Below are positions 43,353-54,037 of a stretch of DNA of 64,000 nt, in pieces. The translations under genes and the position numbers were made by a program. The notes below the pieces were generated by a model. That model was not told where the DNA came from and ran no database searches. It worked only from the letters and a program-made list of their open reading frames with translations. Source of the DNA: Thiocapsa imhoffii (GTDB lineage: Bacteria > Pseudomonadota > Gammaproteobacteria > Chromatiales > Chromatiaceae); assembly GCF_016583985.1 (NCBI RefSeq), contig NZ_NRSD01000017.1:1-64000 (forward strand), in the 5' to 3' direction. Each line of letters begins with the position of its first letter. Position 1 is the stretch's first letter.

Positions 43353-44399
43353 TTAGATGATGACGGTGGCGTCCTCTTCATCGTCCGGATCGAGCGCGTC
43401 GCGGTACTGCTCGACGAGCGCCGCCGCGGCCTCGGGTTGGCCGAAACAGGCGATATGATACAAGGCCTCGCCCTCGGTGATCAGCGGGAGATTGGTCCGG
43501 CCAATGACGACCCCGCTCACCGGCGACTGAATCCGTTCGTCCACCGGGCGGAAGGGGTCGGTGATAATCCCGAGGGTATCGCCCTTGTTCACCTGTGCCC
43601 CGAGCGGAGTGAGAGAGAGCAGGATGCCACTCTGCTGGGCGCGGATCCAGACGCTGGAGCGGGCAACCACTGGGTCATTCTGCATCGCGCGGCGTGGGCT
43701 GGAAGCACGGATCATGCCCAAGTGGCGCATCACACCGAGGATTCCACGCAGACCCGCGCGCACCGCGAACTCATCGAAACGCAATGCCTCTCCAGCTTCA
43801 TAGAGCAGCAGGGGGATCGCGCGCGCGGCGGCCTCGGCGCGCAGCGAACCGGGCCGGACCTCGGCATCGAGGATCACGGGTGCCCCGAAGGCCTTGGCCA
43901 GATCGGGGATCGTTTCGCAGGCACTCAAGGTGGCGCGGATCTGCGGCAGATTCTCGCGGTGAATCGCCCCCGTGTGCAGATCGATCCCGTGCGTCGAACC
44001 CTCGACCACCTCGGTCATGAGCGTGGCGGCGAGACGCGCGGCGAGCGAGCCCTTGCCCGAACCGGGGAAACTGCGGTTGAGGTCACGCCGATCAGGAAGA
44101 TAGCGGGACTGGCGGACGTAGCCGTAGACATTGACCACCGGAACCGTGAGCAGGGTGCCCCGCATGCGGTTGAGTGACTTTTGCTGGCGCAGCCGCCGCA
44201 GGATCTCCACGCCGTTGATCTCGTCGCCATGGATGGCCGCCGTAATGAACAACCGCGGCCCCGGCTGGCGTGCGTGGATGACATGGACCGGCATGAACAC
44301 CGGGGTGGTGGTATAGAGATTCGCGAGCGGGATATCGATGCGAACGCGGGTGCCCGGTGGCACCTCACGGCCGGCGATCTGGATGGAGTGAGCGGTCAT
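43353..44399 (-). CDS. Succinylglutamate desuccinylase/aspartoacylase-family deacylase
   Basis: A 348-residue M14-like zinc hydrolase. The zinc ligands are in AAIHGDEINGVEILR (HxxE) and the downstream histidine in HGIDLHTG; NxxRxFPG is seen as DLNRSFPGSG. The C-terminal part (about 245-330) is a beta-barrel-like region common to this subfamily. It probably removes an acyl or amino-acid group. It is encoded just downstream of rimK on the same strand (141 bp), a recurrent pairing; a role in reversing or using RimK products is inference. The start may be ATG 44399 or GTG 44405; no ribosome binding site is evident. Confidence 0.87.
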   Translation of the reverse strand: MTAHSIQIAGREVPPGTRVRIDIPLANLYTTTPVFMPVHVIHARQPGPRLFITAAIHGDEINGVEILRRLRQQKSLNRMRGTLLTVPVVNVYGYVRQSRYLPDRRDLNRSFPGSGKGSLAARLAATLMTEVVEGSTHGIDLHTGAIHRENLPQIRATLSACETIPDLAKAFGAPVILDAEVRPGSLRAEAAARAIPLLLYEAGEALRFDEFAVRAGLRGILGVMRHLGMIRASSPRRAMQNDPVVARSSVWIRAQQSGILLSLTPLGAQVNKGDTLGIITDPFRPVDERIQSPVSGVVIGRTNLPLITEGEALYHIACFGQPEAAAALVEQYRDALDPDDEEDATVII

Positions 44400-44540
44400 C
44401 GACACACGTCTATGGCAAACGATCGCCGCATCTTGTCATGAAATCGTCCGCGCGCACAGATCTCGCTCCGGCCTTGCCGCCCGCTGTCGAGGGGGCGCGA
44501 CGGGGGCCTGGATTGGTGCGGTCATCATGGCCGTGAGGGC

Positions 44541-45446
44541 TTAACCCTGACCGCGTGTGCGCGTCTTTCCGAGTGCCGCGTTCTTCTCGATGAAGGCGAT
44601 CATCTGACCGGCAATGTCCTTGCCGGTTGCCCGCTCGATTCCCTCGAGGCCGGGCGAGGAGTTGACCTCCATCACCACCGGCCCGTGATTGGAGCGCAGG
44701 ATGTCGACACCGGCCACGTTCAAGCCAATGATCTTCGCGGCGCGCACCGCGGTGGAGCGCTCTTCCGGGGTGATGCGAATCAGCGAGGCACTGCCGCCAC
44801 GGTGGAGATTGGAGCGGAACTCCCCGGCCTTTGCCTGGCGTTTCATGGCCGCGACGACACGATCGCCAATGACGAAACAGCGGATATCCGCACCGTTGGC
44901 TTCGCGAATGTATTCCTGCACCAGGATATTGACCTTCAGCCCCATGAAGGCCTCGATGACGCTCTCCGCGGCCTGCTGGGTCTCGGCCAACACCACGCCG
45001 ATGCCTTGCGTTCCCTCCAAGAGTTTGATGACCAGTGGCGGACCACCCACCATCTTGATGAGATCATCGACATCGTCTGGAGCGTGCGCGAATCCGGTGA
45101 TGGGCAGGCCAATCCCCTTGCGCGACAGCAGTTGCAGCGAGCGCAGTTTGTCGCGCGCTCGTGCAATCGCGACGGATTCGTTCAGCGGGTAGACCCCCAA
45201 CATCTCGAATTGGCGCAGCACGGCATTGCCATAGAAGGTCACGGAGGCACCGATGCGCGGGATCACGGCATCGAACCCGCGCAACTGGTCGCCACGATAG
45301 TGAATGGACGGCGCGTGCGAGGTGATGTTCATGTAGCAGCGCAGAACGTCGACGACCTTTGCCTCGTGCCCGCGTAAGCGCGTTGCCTCGACGAGTCGCC
45401 GGGTCGAGTAGAGGTTCGGGTTGCGCGAAAGGATGGCAATCTTCAT
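44541..45446 (-). CDS. rimK: Ribosomal protein S6 glutamate ligase RimK
   Basis: A 301-residue ATP-grasp ligase that adds glutamates to the C terminus of ribosomal protein S6. Family features are [59 protein letters not shown] (ATP loop), [13 protein letters not shown] and [14 protein letters not shown]. Its ATG overlaps the lspA stop (ATGA), so it is translationally coupled to lspA, an unusual neighbour. A deacylase gene follows. In Pseudomonas RimK output is tuned by c-di-GMP; a c-di-GMP enzyme lies 10 kb away but no direct link is shown. Confidence 0.94.
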   Translation of the reverse strand: MKIAILSRNPNLYSTRRLVEATRLRGHEAKVVDVLRCYMNITSHAPSIHYRGDQLRGFDAVIPRIGASVTFYGNAVLRQFEMLGVYPLNESVAIARARDKLRSLQLLSRKGIGLPITGFAHAPDDVDDLIKMVGGPPLVIKLLEGTQGIGVVLAETQQAAESVIEAFMGLKVNILVQEYIREANGADIRCFVIGDRVVAAMKRQAKAGEFRSNLHRGGSASLIRITPEERSTAVRAAKIIGLNVAGVDILRSNHGPVVMEVNSSPGLEGIERATGKDIAGQMIAFIEKNAALGKTRTRGQG

Positions 45447-45925
45447 GAGGGTTCCGAGGTCACCAAGGTCACAATCACCAGGATCACCACGCCCACACTG
45501 ATGGCGCTATCGGCGACATTGAACGATGGCCAGGGATTGAACAGCGCCAGCGGGATGATGGGGAGAGAGACCTGGATGAAATCGACAACATGCCCCCAAA
45601 GGATGCGGTCGATGAGATTCCCGAGCGCGCCTCCGATCAACAGGGACAGACCGAGCGCCAAGGCCGCATGGCCCCGGTTCAGTCGCAGCAACCAGACCAA
45701 TAGGATTAGGGTGACGACCAGCGCAACGCCGGCCAGGAACCAGCGCTGCCAACCACCGGCATCGGCGAGCACGCTGAAGGCCGCCCCGGTGTTAAACACG
45801 AGGGTCAGGTTGAGATTCGGAATGAGTTCGACCACCTCGAATGGTCGCAACGTCATCAGCACCCACCACTTGCTCGCCTGATCAAGGAGCAGGATGAGCA
45901 GCGAGAGCCAGAGCCAATGTCGCAT
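45443..45925 (-). CDS. lspA: Lipoprotein signal peptidase
   Basis: A 160-residue inner-membrane aspartyl protease that cleaves prolipoproteins. It has four membrane segments and the catalytic motifs [19 protein letters not shown] and [12 protein letters not shown] (the two aspartates). The ATG at 45925 (MRHWLWLS) gives the usual length. An ATG at 46006 would overlap the ileS stop and add 27 residues; it remains possible. It follows ileS, the standard order, and is coupled to rimK. Confidence 0.93.
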   Translation of the reverse strand: MRHWLWLSLLILLLDQASKWWVLMTLRPFEVVELIPNLNLTLVFNTGAAFSVLADAGGWQRWFLAGVALVVTLILLVWLLRLNRGHAALALGLSLLIGGALGNLIDRILWGHVVDFIQVSLPIIPLALFNPWPSFNVADSAISVGVVILVIVTLVTSEPS

Positions 45926-45998
45926 CGCCCCCAGTCCGTGAGGACGCAACGTGGCCCTGGCTTCGAGGCGATCGCCGCCGTTGGTCACGCCCCGTTGG

Positions 45999-48830
45999 TC
46001 AGGCATAGCGGCGCGTCTCGCCGGTGCCGGCCACGTTCTCGACACAGCGTCCGCACAACTCAGGGTGTGTGCTGTCGTGCCCGACATCGGCCCGGTGATG
46101 CCAACAGCGCACGCACTTGGTGTGCGTCGAAGCACTCACCCGCACCGCGAGTTCTGACAGGTCGGTGGCGGAAGCGTCGCTCGGTCGTTCGCTCGCGGGA
46201 TGCAACCGCACCTCGGACACGATCAGGGCAAAGCGCAGTTCCGGACCGAGACGGGCCAGTTCCTGGTGCAGCGTCTCGTCGCAATAGAGATCGAGCTCCG
46301 CATCCAGTGACGAGCCGATCAGACCAGCCTTGCGCGCGCCTTCCAGCGCGGGTCCGATGGCCAGTCGGGTGGCGATGAGGCGCTCCCAGAAGGCGCGGTC
46401 TAGGGAGTCACCGTCGGCGAGCGAGGCGAGTCCCTCGTACCAGGTGGTGACAAAGACCGTCGCGGCCCGCTGTCCCGGCAGGTGTTGCCAGATCTCCTCG
46501 GCGGTGAAGCTGAGGATCGGGGCGAGCCAGCGGCACATGGCTTCGGCGATGTGATACATCGCCGTTTGGCAGGAGCGGCGCGGCAGGCTGTCCGCTGGCG
46601 TGGTGTATTGACGGTCCTTGATGATGTCGAGATAGAAGGAGCCCATGTCGACAACACAGAATTGCTGGATCTTCTGGTAGATGAGATGGAATTGGTAGTC
46701 GCGGTAGGCCGCGATGATCTCGTCCTGGAGCCGTTGGGCGCGGTCGACGGCCCAGCGGTCGAGCGCGATCAGATCGGCGTGCGCGACCTGGTCGGTCGCG
46801 GGATCGAACCCACTCAAATTGGCCAGCAGGAACCGTGCGGTGTTGCGGATGCGCCGATAGGCATCGGCGGTTCGCTTGAGGATCTCATCGCTCACGGCCA
46901 TCTCGGCACGGTAATCGGTTGCCGCGACCCAGAGACGAATGATGTCGGCGCCGAGCGTCTTCATCACCTCTTGTGGTTTGACCACGTTGCCCTTCGACTT
47001 CGACATCTTCTCGCCCTTGGCATCGACCGTGAAACCGTGGGTGAGGACTTCGCGATAGGGCGCGCGGGTGTGCATCGCCACCGAGGTCATGAGCGAACTC
47101 TGAAACCAGCCGCGGTGTTGATCCGAGCCTTCCAGATAGAGATCGGCGGGGGCGCGCAACCCTGTGCGCTGCTCGAGCACGCACGCGTGCGTGACGCCCG
47201 AGTCGAACCAGACATCGAGGGTGTCCAGCACCTTGTCGTACTCGCTGCTCTCCGCTGCGTCGAGCAATTCGCTGGGCGCGAGGGCGAACCAGGCCTCGAT
47301 GCCCTCTTGGGTCACGCGCCGCGCAACGGTTTCGATCAACTCCGGCGTGCGCGGATGCAACGCGCCCGAGGTCTTGTGGACGAACAGCGGAATGGGCACG
47401 CCCCAAGTCCGCTGTCGCGAGATACACCAGTCTGGTCGGCTCTGGACCATGCCCGCAATGCGACTCTGGCCCCAATCGGGCATCCAGCGCACCGTGCCGA
47501 TCTCGCGCAGGGCCGCCGCGCGCAGACCCTGCCGGTCCATACTGATGAACCACTGTGGCGTCGCCCGGAAGATGATCGGCGTTCGGTGCCGCCAGCAATG
47601 GGGGTAACTATGGGTGAAGCGGGTGGCCAGCAGGAGTGCGCCGGCGGCCTTTAAGGTTTCGACCACGCGCTCGTTGGCTTCGGCGACATGTTCGCCGCCG
47701 AACAGTGGGGTCTCGGGGAGGAATCGTCCATCCCCGCCAACCGGGTTGTCCACGGGTAAGTGATAGCGTTGACCGACGATGTAGTCCTCCAATCCATGCC
47801 CGGGCGCAGTGTGGACCGCACCGGTTCCGGCATCGAGGGTCACATGTTCGCCGAGGATCACGGGGACCGTGCGGTCGTAGAATGGATGTTGCAGCATCAG
47901 TCCTTCGAAGTCGCTGCCGCGGCCATCACCCAGCACCCGATACTGGGTGATGCCCCAGCGGTCCATGGTGTCCTTGAGCAAGCCTTCGGCAACGATGAGT
48001 CGCTCGGGCCCTTGGGCGGCTTCGACCGCGACGATGACGTACTCCAATTCTGGATTCAGCGCGACCGCCTGGTTCGCCGGGAGCGTCCAGGGCGTGGTGG
48101 TCCAGATGACGAGCGATGCTGGACCGGTGCCACAGTCGCTCGGTGCGCCATGACAGCGGGCCGCCAATCGATCCGGTTCGATCACGGCGAAGCGGACATC
48201 GATGGCGATCGATTCCTTATCGGCGTATTCCACCTCGGCCTCGGCCAGCGCCGAGCCGCAGTCCACGCACCAGTGCACTGGCTTAAAGCCCTTTTGCACA
48301 TGCCCATTGGCGATGATCCGACCGAGGGCGCGAATGATCTCCGCCTCGAAGGCGAAGTCCATCGTCAGATACGGGTTTGCCCAATCACCGACGACACCGA
48401 GACGCTGGAAGTCGGCGCGCTGGCCCGCAACCTGCTTGGCGGCATAATCTCGACAAGCGCGCCGAAAGTCCGCGGCGCTGATCTTCTGCCCGGGTTTTCC
48501 GCGCTTTTTCTCGACCTGTAATTCGATCGGTAGACCGTGACAATCCCACCCCGGCACATAGGGCGCATCATAGCCGTCAAGCGTCCGGGCCTTCACGATG
48601 ATGTCCTTCAGGACCTTGTTGACGGCATGACCGATGTGGATCTCACCGTTTGCGTAGGGAGGGCCATCGTGGAGGATAAAGGTGTCGGCACCGACACGGG
48701 CTTCGCGAATCAGGGCATAGAGCCCCATTGATTCCCAGCGCGCGAGCATCTCGGGTTCACGCTGGGCGAGATTGGCCTTCATCGGGAAGCCCGTCTTGGG
48801 GAGGTTCAAGGTCGCTTTGTAGTCGGTCAC
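45999..48830 (-). CDS. ileS: Isoleucyl-tRNA synthetase
   Basis: A 943-residue class I synthetase with the HIGH motif ([15 protein letters not shown]), the KMSKS motif ([14 protein letters not shown]), the editing domain between them and the C-terminal zinc finger ([12 protein letters not shown] ... CGRCVENV). The GTG at 48830 ([17 protein letters not shown]) matches the family N terminus; an in-frame frame extends 27 codons further but is unlikely. It is in the murJ-ribF-ileS-lspA order. Confidence 0.97.
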   Translation of the reverse strand: MTDYKATLNLPKTGFPMKANLAQREPEMLARWESMGLYALIREARVGADTFILHDGPPYANGEIHIGHAVNKVLKDIIVKARTLDGYDAPYVPGWDCHGLPIELQVEKKRGKPGQKISAADFRRACRDYAAKQVAGQRADFQRLGVVGDWANPYLTMDFAFEAEIIRALGRIIANGHVQKGFKPVHWCVDCGSALAEAEVEYADKESIAIDVRFAVIEPDRLAARCHGAPSDCGTGPASLVIWTTTPWTLPANQAVALNPELEYVIVAVEAAQGPERLIVAEGLLKDTMDRWGITQYRVLGDGRGSDFEGLMLQHPFYDRTVPVILGEHVTLDAGTGAVHTAPGHGLEDYIVGQRYHLPVDNPVGGDGRFLPETPLFGGEHVAEANERVVETLKAAGALLLATRFTHSYPHCWRHRTPIIFRATPQWFISMDRQGLRAAALREIGTVRWMPDWGQSRIAGMVQSRPDWCISRQRTWGVPIPLFVHKTSGALHPRTPELIETVARRVTQEGIEAWFALAPSELLDAAESSEYDKVLDTLDVWFDSGVTHACVLEQRTGLRAPADLYLEGSDQHRGWFQSSLMTSVAMHTRAPYREVLTHGFTVDAKGEKMSKSKGNVVKPQEVMKTLGADIIRLWVAATDYRAEMAVSDEILKRTADAYRRIRNTARFLLANLSGFDPATDQVAHADLIALDRWAVDRAQRLQDEIIAAYRDYQFHLIYQKIQQFCVVDMGSFYLDIIKDRQYTTPADSLPRRSCQTAMYHIAEAMCRWLAPILSFTAEEIWQHLPGQRAATVFVTTWYEGLASLADGDSLDRAFWERLIATRLAIGPALEGARKAGLIGSSLDAELDLYCDETLHQELARLGPELRFALIVSEVRLHPASERPSDASATDLSELAVRVSASTHTKCVRCWHHRADVGHDSTHPELCGRCVENVAGTGETRRYA

Positions 48831-49030
48831 GTCGCTGATTCTCGGTACGGCGAAAGGAGGCACGCCGTGCGGGTTTGACTCCGGGGCGTAAGGGTCACGG
48901 GTTGCGAGCAAGGGGGCCCGCGCGCTGCCGTGCAGGGTGCATGGGTGTGATTGTGGCCTGACGGCGGCAAAGAGGCAAAGGCCATCGGGCGGGCGGCGGC
49001 CCGGTTGGTTTGGCTGCGGCTTTTCCCGAG

Positions 49031-50008
49031 TCAGGCCCCGGGCGTCTGCGGAGCGGGTCGAGGATACTCAGCGCCGCGCAGATAATCGCGCGCGGCGTGG
49101 GCATCGATCTGGATCTGTTCCTTGAGCGCAGCGAAGGACTCGAAGCGTTTCTCCTCGCGCAGCTTGAGGCAAAACTCGACCTCGAGATGTCGGCCGTAGA
49201 TGTCCGCGTCGAAATCGAAGAGATGCACCTCGAGCCGATAGTCACTGCCCTTCACCGTGGGTCGGGTGCCCACATTGGCAACGCCCGGCAGTGGTTCCAG
49301 CCCCAGTCCGTGGACCAGGACGGCATAGACGCCGCGCAGTGGCGTCACCCGTCGCCGCAGGTCGATGTTGGCCGTGGGGAAGCCGATCCCACGTCCGCGC
49401 TTGGCCCCATGCGCGACGCGGCCCTGCATGCGATAGGGTCGTCCGAGGAGGTGTCGGGCGTACTCGAGATCACCCCGCCCGAGTGCCTCGCGCACCCGTG
49501 TGCTGCTGACCCGCTCGGTGCCATGCGTGATGGTATGCAGGTCCGCGACCTCAAAACCCTCCCCGCTCGCGCTTGCCTGCCCCATCGTTTGCAACAGCGC
49601 GAAGTCGCCCGCGCGACCGCGGCCGAAGCGAAAATCGTCTCCGACCAGCAGAAAGCGCACCCCGAGTCCGTCGCGCAACAATCGTTGGACGAAGATGGGC
49701 GCCTCCATGTCGGCCAACCGTGGACCGAATTCCAGCACCATGACACGCTCGATCCCACAATCGGCGATCGCCGCGAGCTTCTCGCGCAGTCGTGTCAGCC
49801 GTGGTGGCGCGGACTCCGGCGCGAAGAACTCCATGGGTTGTGGTTCGAAGGTGATGACGGTCGCCGGTAGACCAAGAGCCTGGCCCTGGTCGAGCAAACG
49901 TTGAAACACCGCCCGATGTCCGAGGTGCACGCCATCGAAATTGCCAATCGTTGCGACGCAGCCTCGGTCACTGGGGCGCAGGTTGTGTAAGCCTCGAATC
50001 AGCCGCAT
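49031..50008 (-). CDS. ribF: Bifunctional riboflavin kinase/FAD synthetase
   Basis: A 325-residue RibF that makes FMN and FAD. The N-terminal FMN adenylyltransferase domain has [17 protein letters not shown] and [17 protein letters not shown]. The C-terminal flavokinase domain has [32 protein letters not shown] and the [10 protein letters not shown] motif. It lies between murJ and ileS. The gap to ileS (about 200 bp) shows no gene. Confidence 0.96.
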   Translation of the reverse strand: MRLIRGLHNLRPSDRGCVATIGNFDGVHLGHRAVFQRLLDQGQALGLPATVITFEPQPMEFFAPESAPPRLTRLREKLAAIADCGIERVMVLEFGPRLADMEAPIFVQRLLRDGLGVRFLLVGDDFRFGRGRAGDFALLQTMGQASASGEGFEVADLHTITHGTERVSSTRVREALGRGDLEYARHLLGRPYRMQGRVAHGAKRGRGIGFPTANIDLRRRVTPLRGVYAVLVHGLGLEPLPGVANVGTRPTVKGSDYRLEVHLFDFDADIYGRHLEVEFCLKLREEKRFESFAALKEQIQIDAHAARDYLRGAEYPRPAPQTPGA

Positions 50009-50087
50009 TGCCGTGCCGAACTGGATGAAAGAGCCGCAGTATACGCGAGCCGGCAGGTGCCTCGAACCATCGGATCGACGCCGTGCG

Positions 50088-51623
50088 CTAGTCGCTCATC
50101 CTGACGTGGCGGGGGCGAACCCCCAAGATCACGAGCGTCCACAGGTAGACGGCGCCGGCGGCCACGATCAATAGCAGGAGCCGGATGATCCGTTCGCCGA
50201 GTCCCATCGCGATCCAGTCGGAGAGTGCACCGGCGCCGAGGATGATGACAGCGCCCATCAGCAGGTTGGCGGCGAGCCCCTTGAGGATCAGGGCGGTCCA
50301 ACCGCGACGGGGCTTCAGCACCCCCTCTTTGAGCAGACCCAGGAGGAGCAGTGCCGCATTGCAGATGGCGGCGACGGTGGTGGCGAGCGCGAGCCCGGCA
50401 TGTCCGAGCGTGAACATCAATGCAAGACTGCAGACCAGGTTGACGATGAGTGCGATCATGGCGATGCGCACGGGCGCCCTCATGTCTTGGCGGGCGTAGT
50501 AGCCCGGCACCAAGACCTTGATACCCATGAAGGCGACGAGGCCGATGGCATAGGCCATTAAACTCTGGCGTGCCATCACGACATCGTGGGCACCGAATTC
50601 GCCCGAATGGAAGAGCGTCACGATCAGGGGGCCAGCCAGCAGCATCAGGCCGACTGCCGCGGGTAGGCCCAGTAGCAAGACCCAGCGTAGCGCCCAATCC
50701 AGGGTGTTGGAAAAGGCGCCGGGATCCGCCGCCGCGTGCCGCTGTGACAGACGCGGCAAGATCACGGTGCCCAGGGCCACGGCGAGAATGCCGAGCGGGA
50801 ACTCCATCAGGCGATCGGAGTAATAGAGCCAGGAGATGCTGCCGGTAACCAGGAAGGATGCGAGCAGCGTGTCCAGCAGCAGACTGAGCTGGCCGGCCGA
50901 GGCGCCGAACAGGGCCGGAAGCATCAGCCGCATGGTCCTGCGGACACCTGGATCTCGGGGTGCGAGACGCGGCCGGGGAAGCAGGTTGAGCCGAGCGAGA
51001 AAGGGCAATTGCAAGGCGAGCTGGGCGATGCCTGCGATCAGGACGCCCCAAGCGAGTGCCACGATGGGCTGTGCCATCTGAGGTGCTAGGTAGATGGCGC
51101 AAAGAATGAGCGAGATGTTGAGCAGGACGGGGGTGAAGGCAGGGATGCCGAAGCGCTCATAGGTGTTCAGAATGCCTCCGGCAAACGCCGTGAGCGAGAT
51201 GAAGAGCAGATAGGGGAAGGTGAGCCGCAGCATGTCGGAGGCGAGCAGCAGTTGCGCGGGGTCATTGATGAAGCCGGGCGCGAAGAGCAGGATGACGAGC
51301 GGCGCGGCGAGCACGCCCATGACCGTGGCCACCAACAAGACGGCGCCAAGGGTGCCCGCCATCGCATCGACAAATTCCTTGAGTGCCGCGAACCCGCGTT
51401 GCTCTTTGTACTCGTTCAGAACGGGGACGAAGGCCATGGAGAACGCGCCTTCGGCGAACAGGCGGCGCATGAAATTCGGGATCTTGAAGGCGACGAAGAA
51501 GGCGTCGGTCCCCGCGTCCGCGCCGAAGAGACGGGCGATGACGAGATCACGGATGAAGCCAAGGACACGCGAGAGGGCGGTATTGCTTCCGACTTTGGCA
51601 AGGGATGCGGCGAGTGAGGCCAC
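50088..51623 (-). CDS. murJ: Lipid II flippase MurJ
   Basis: A 511-residue MOP-family flippase with about 14 membrane segments. Typical features are SNTALSRVLGFIRDLVIARLFGA at the N terminus and the RRLFAEGAFSMAFVPVLNEY motif near residue 55. It moves lipid II across the inner membrane for cell-wall synthesis. It is divergent from rpsT and heads the murJ-ribF-ileS-lspA run. Confidence 0.96.
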   Translation of the reverse strand: MASLAASLAKVGSNTALSRVLGFIRDLVIARLFGADAGTDAFFVAFKIPNFMRRLFAEGAFSMAFVPVLNEYKEQRGFAALKEFVDAMAGTLGAVLLVATVMGVLAAPLVILLFAPGFINDPAQLLLASDMLRLTFPYLLFISLTAFAGGILNTYERFGIPAFTPVLLNISLILCAIYLAPQMAQPIVALAWGVLIAGIAQLALQLPFLARLNLLPRPRLAPRDPGVRRTMRLMLPALFGASAGQLSLLLDTLLASFLVTGSISWLYYSDRLMEFPLGILAVALGTVILPRLSQRHAAADPGAFSNTLDWALRWVLLLGLPAAVGLMLLAGPLIVTLFHSGEFGAHDVVMARQSLMAYAIGLVAFMGIKVLVPGYYARQDMRAPVRIAMIALIVNLVCSLALMFTLGHAGLALATTVAAICNAALLLLGLLKEGVLKPRRGWTALILKGLAANLLMGAVIILGAGALSDWIAMGLGERIIRLLLLIVAAGAVYLWTLVILGVRPRHVRMSD

Positions 51624-51694
51624 GGCGGCTTAGACTCCAGTGAGGGCGGTGATGATTCCAGCGCGAACATGCATCCAGTTGTTCTGCCTAGGCA

Positions 51695-51723
51695 TTGACA
51701 GCGTCAACGGCGGCGTAGACAAT
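51695..51723 (+). promoter_or_regulatory. rpsT promoter
   Basis: TTGACA (51695-51700, perfect -35), 17-bp spacer, GACAAT (51718-51723, 4/6 match). It lies 60 bp upstream of rpsT, predicting a leader of about 50-55 nt. The best promoter match I found in the window. Confidence 0.65.
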
Positions 51724-51783
51724 GTCTGGTCTTGTCGATTCGAACTGTATCCTTTCTGTTCCGCCGGATTCTAGGAGATCCCT

Positions 51784-52047
51784 TTGGCCAATTCACCACA
51801 AGCTCGCAAGCGCGCCCGCCAGGCCGAGACTCGACGTCAGCGCAACGCTGCCCAGCGCAGCACGCTGCGCACCTTCGTGAAGAAGGTTGTGAAAGCGATC
51901 CAAGCGGGTGACAAGGACGCGGCGATCCAGGCGTTTAAGGAAGCTGTGCCGCGTATCGATCGCGCCGCGCACAAGGGTCTGATTCATGCCAACAAGGCTG
52001 CGCGCCACAAGAGTCGTTTGAACGCGCACATCAAAGGCATGAGTTGA
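51784..52047 (+). CDS. rpsT: 30S ribosomal protein S20
   Basis: An 87-residue basic ribosomal protein ([34 protein letters not shown] at the start, [23 protein letters not shown] near the end). The start codon is TTG with AGGAG upstream. E. coli rpsT also starts with UUG and is autoregulated at translation, so the same control is likely here. It has its own promoter and an intrinsic terminator, and is divergent from murJ. Confidence 0.97.
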   Translation: MANSPQARKRARQAETRRQRNAAQRSTLRTFVKKVVKAIQAGDKDAAIQAFKEAVPRIDRAAHKGLIHANKAARHKSRLNAHIKGMS

Positions 52048-52080
52048 GCGAACCGCCAGATCGCGCGTCAAGTGACCTCC

Positions 52081-52110
52081 AAAAACCGGCCGAACAGGCC
52101 GGTTTTTTTT
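52081..52110 (+). terminator. Intrinsic terminator of rpsT
   Basis: CCGGCC-GAACA-GGCCGG stem-loop (52086-52102), preceded by five A and followed by eight T, begins 34 bp after the rpsT stop. The A tract makes it potentially bidirectional and able to stop lgt transcription as well. Confidence 0.93.
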
Positions 52111-52170
52111 GGGGGGGTCTTGGTGTCTGGACTGACATCCCCCCGCGACATCCCCGCGCGACGGAACGGG

Positions 52171-53013
52171 TCAGGCGCCGCGCGGGTGCCGATACGCGAG
52201 CGCCAGCAGCAGCGCGCCGATGAGGATCATGGGTGTCGAGAGCAATTGGCCCATGGTGAGCCAACCGAATGCCAAGTAGCCGAGATGCGCATCCGGCATG
52301 CGGACGAACTCGACGCTGAATCGGGCGAGACCATAACCGAGCAAAAAGAGACCGGAGACGGCCATGGTTGGTCGTGGTTTGCTCGCGTAAATCCAGAGTA
52401 CGAGAAAGAGCGCGAGTCCCTCGAGTGCGGCCTGATAGAGTTGCGAGGCATGCACGGCGGGACTCCAGAGCGTCGCCTGGGGGAGGTCGGCGCATTGCGC
52501 TGGAAATTCCTGGCAGGGTAGGCGCATGCCCCAGGGCAGATCGGTGCGCCGTCCCCACAGCTCGCCATTGATGAAGTTTCCGATGCGCCCCGCGAACAGC
52601 CCGAGTGGGACCAGGGGGGCGAGGAAGTCACCGACTTCGAAGAAGCGCATCCGCTGGCGCCGCGCGAACAAGCCAATGGCGATCAAAACCCCAATCAAGC
52701 CCCCATGGAAGGACATTCCGCCCTCCCAAACCTTTAGCATATTCAGGGGGTTGGCGATCAGTTGATCGAACCCGTAGAACAGCATATAACCCAGTCGCCC
52801 GCCGACGATGGTCCCGATGACGCCGTAGAAGATGAGATCGTCCACCATCTCCGCGCTCCAGCCCGCGTGGGCATCGGTGCGGACATGCGCGGCTCGCCAG
52901 CGCCCGAGGATCCAGGCCAGCGCGAAACCGACCAGGTACATGAGCCCATACCAATGGATATGCAGTGGCCCAAGACTGAGGGCGACGGGATCGATGTCGG
53001 GATAGGTCAGCAT
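52171..53013 (-). CDS. lgt: Prolipoprotein diacylglyceryl transferase
   Basis: A 280-residue inner-membrane enzyme that adds diacylglyceryl to the lipobox cysteine. Features are the N-terminal [27 protein letters not shown], the essential-histidine region and the Lgt signature [14 protein letters not shown]. The start at 53013 (MLTYPDIDP) matches the family. No ribosome binding site is visible; a TATACT -10-like element lies 7 bases before the ATG, so the mRNA could be leaderless. A GTG 24 bp upstream is an alternative. It converges on rpsT. Confidence 0.95.
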   Translation of the reverse strand: MLTYPDIDPVALSLGPLHIHWYGLMYLVGFALAWILGRWRAAHVRTDAHAGWSAEMVDDLIFYGVIGTIVGGRLGYMLFYGFDQLIANPLNMLKVWEGGMSFHGGLIGVLIAIGLFARRQRMRFFEVGDFLAPLVPLGLFAGRIGNFINGELWGRRTDLPWGMRLPCQEFPAQCADLPQATLWSPAVHASQLYQAALEGLALFLVLWIYASKPRPTMAVSGLFLLGYGLARFSVEFVRMPDAHLGYLAFGWLTMGQLLSTPMILIGALLLALAYRHPRGA

Positions 53014-53020
53014 GGGGGAC

Positions 53021-53026
53021 AGTATA
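53021..53026 (-). promoter_or_regulatory. -10-like element just before lgt
   Basis: TATACT on the minus strand ends 7 bases before the lgt ATG, which would put the transcript start at or near the A of the ATG. The matching -35 is weak. Confidence 0.35.
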
Positions 53027-53149
53027 ACCCAGCACACCTGGGTGGTGCGCCGGATGCGGCGGAGCGGGACCGGCGGAGGGTCCCGAGAGGGCAGTCGCGT
53101 CAGTGTGCCGCGACGTCAGCAAGCCACTTGCCTAGCGGGTCAACCGCAA

Positions 53150-53872
53150 TCAGACCCGCTGGGCGTGCCGGCGGCGCGCGGCCAGGATCACGCCAAGCAG
53201 CGCGGAGCCGAAGAGCCAGCCGGCGGCTGGAATCGGGACTGCCGTAATGCGGATGCCCATGTCGCTGAAGTCGAAATCAGGACCGCCTGCACCATCGTCG
53301 AGCCAGAGAATCAGCGAACCACCCTCTTCGATCGTCGCGAAGAAATTCACGGATGAGGTTGCCGTGTTGATCGCATTCGTGGTGTTGGTGATGGATCCGC
53401 TAATGTCTCTTGGCTTATCGCTGCTGTTCGCATTGGTCAAGAACCGAAATCCAAAATCGGTGACTGGGCTGCTTGCGACGATTCCACCGGCCTCGATTTG
53501 AGTCGCGGTCGTGCTGCTGAAGTCACGGTTGGCGAAGATCGTGGTCCAGCCTCCCGCGCCGTCGGTGAATTGGAAGAGATTGTTCCAAGATGCCTGTTTA
53601 CCGAGATACTCGAACGACCAGCCGCCGCTCGGCTGCGCCCCGGTCCAATTGACGTTGGCACCAACCCAGCCGTTACTGAAATTCCAGGCCGGCGAGTCTG
53701 GGATGTTCGAGACCGTGGCTCCCGCTTCGAGTTGCAGGTTGAGTTGGCCGTTCTGGACCGAGCCAAAGGTTTGTGTCGCATTGGTGGTGTCCAACACGAA
53801 GGCCGCCGATGCATTGAAGGCAAGCGTCAGACCGGCGATTGCGAGCACAGCTGGTGCTGTTCGGTTATTCAT
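53150..53872 (-). CDS. VPLPA-CTERM/PEP-CTERM-type sorted protein
   Basis: A 240-residue secreted protein with an N-terminal signal peptide (APAVLAIAGLTLAFNASA), a Ser/Thr/Asn-rich beta-type middle and a C-terminal sorting signal: VPIPAAGWLFGSALLGVILAARRR, with a VPLPA-like motif, a membrane helix and a basic tail. Such proteins are processed by exosortases in bacteria that make extracellular polysaccharide. No exosortase is in the window. A GAGGT ribosome binding site precedes the ATG. A palindrome overlaps a candidate promoter upstream. Confidence 0.87.
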   Translation of the reverse strand: MNNRTAPAVLAIAGLTLAFNASAAFVLDTTNATQTFGSVQNGQLNLQLEAGATVSNIPDSPAWNFSNGWVGANVNWTGAQPSGGWSFEYLGKQASWNNLFQFTDGAGGWTTIFANRDFSSTTATQIEAGGIVASSPVTDFGFRFLTNANSSDKPRDISGSITNTTNAINTATSSVNFFATIEEGGSLILWLDDGAGGPDFDFSDMGIRITAVPIPAAGWLFGSALLGVILAARRRHAQRV

Positions 53873-54008
53873 GGCTGACCTCGTCGGGTGCGGTTGGGGA
53901 TGCCCTCCATCCTGTCGAACGATCGCGCGCACCGCGGATGCGCCTGGTTGCAGATGCTATCGACTAGGAGATCGCAGTGGCGAGTGGAGGGGATGAACTG
54001 GCATCAAG

Positions 54009-54037
54009 TTTAAATCATTTAGCAAAATTGGGGCCAA
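54009..54037 (-). promoter_or_regulatory. Candidate promoter of the VPLPA-CTERM gene
   Basis: On the minus strand TTGGCC (54037-54032), 17-bp spacer, TTTAAA (54014-54009), each a 4/6 match. It lies about 140 bp upstream of the start codon. The palindrome at 54024-54041 covers the -35. Confidence 0.35.

Noticed and set aside
40731..45446. A single genomic island from cls to rimK
   Set aside because: Strand changes, no integrase, no tRNA and no clear base-composition shift; accessory content alone is not enough.
51724..51760. GATTCGAAC stretch as a tRNA T-arm
   Set aside because: No acceptor or anticodon stem could be paired around it; it is the rpsT leader.
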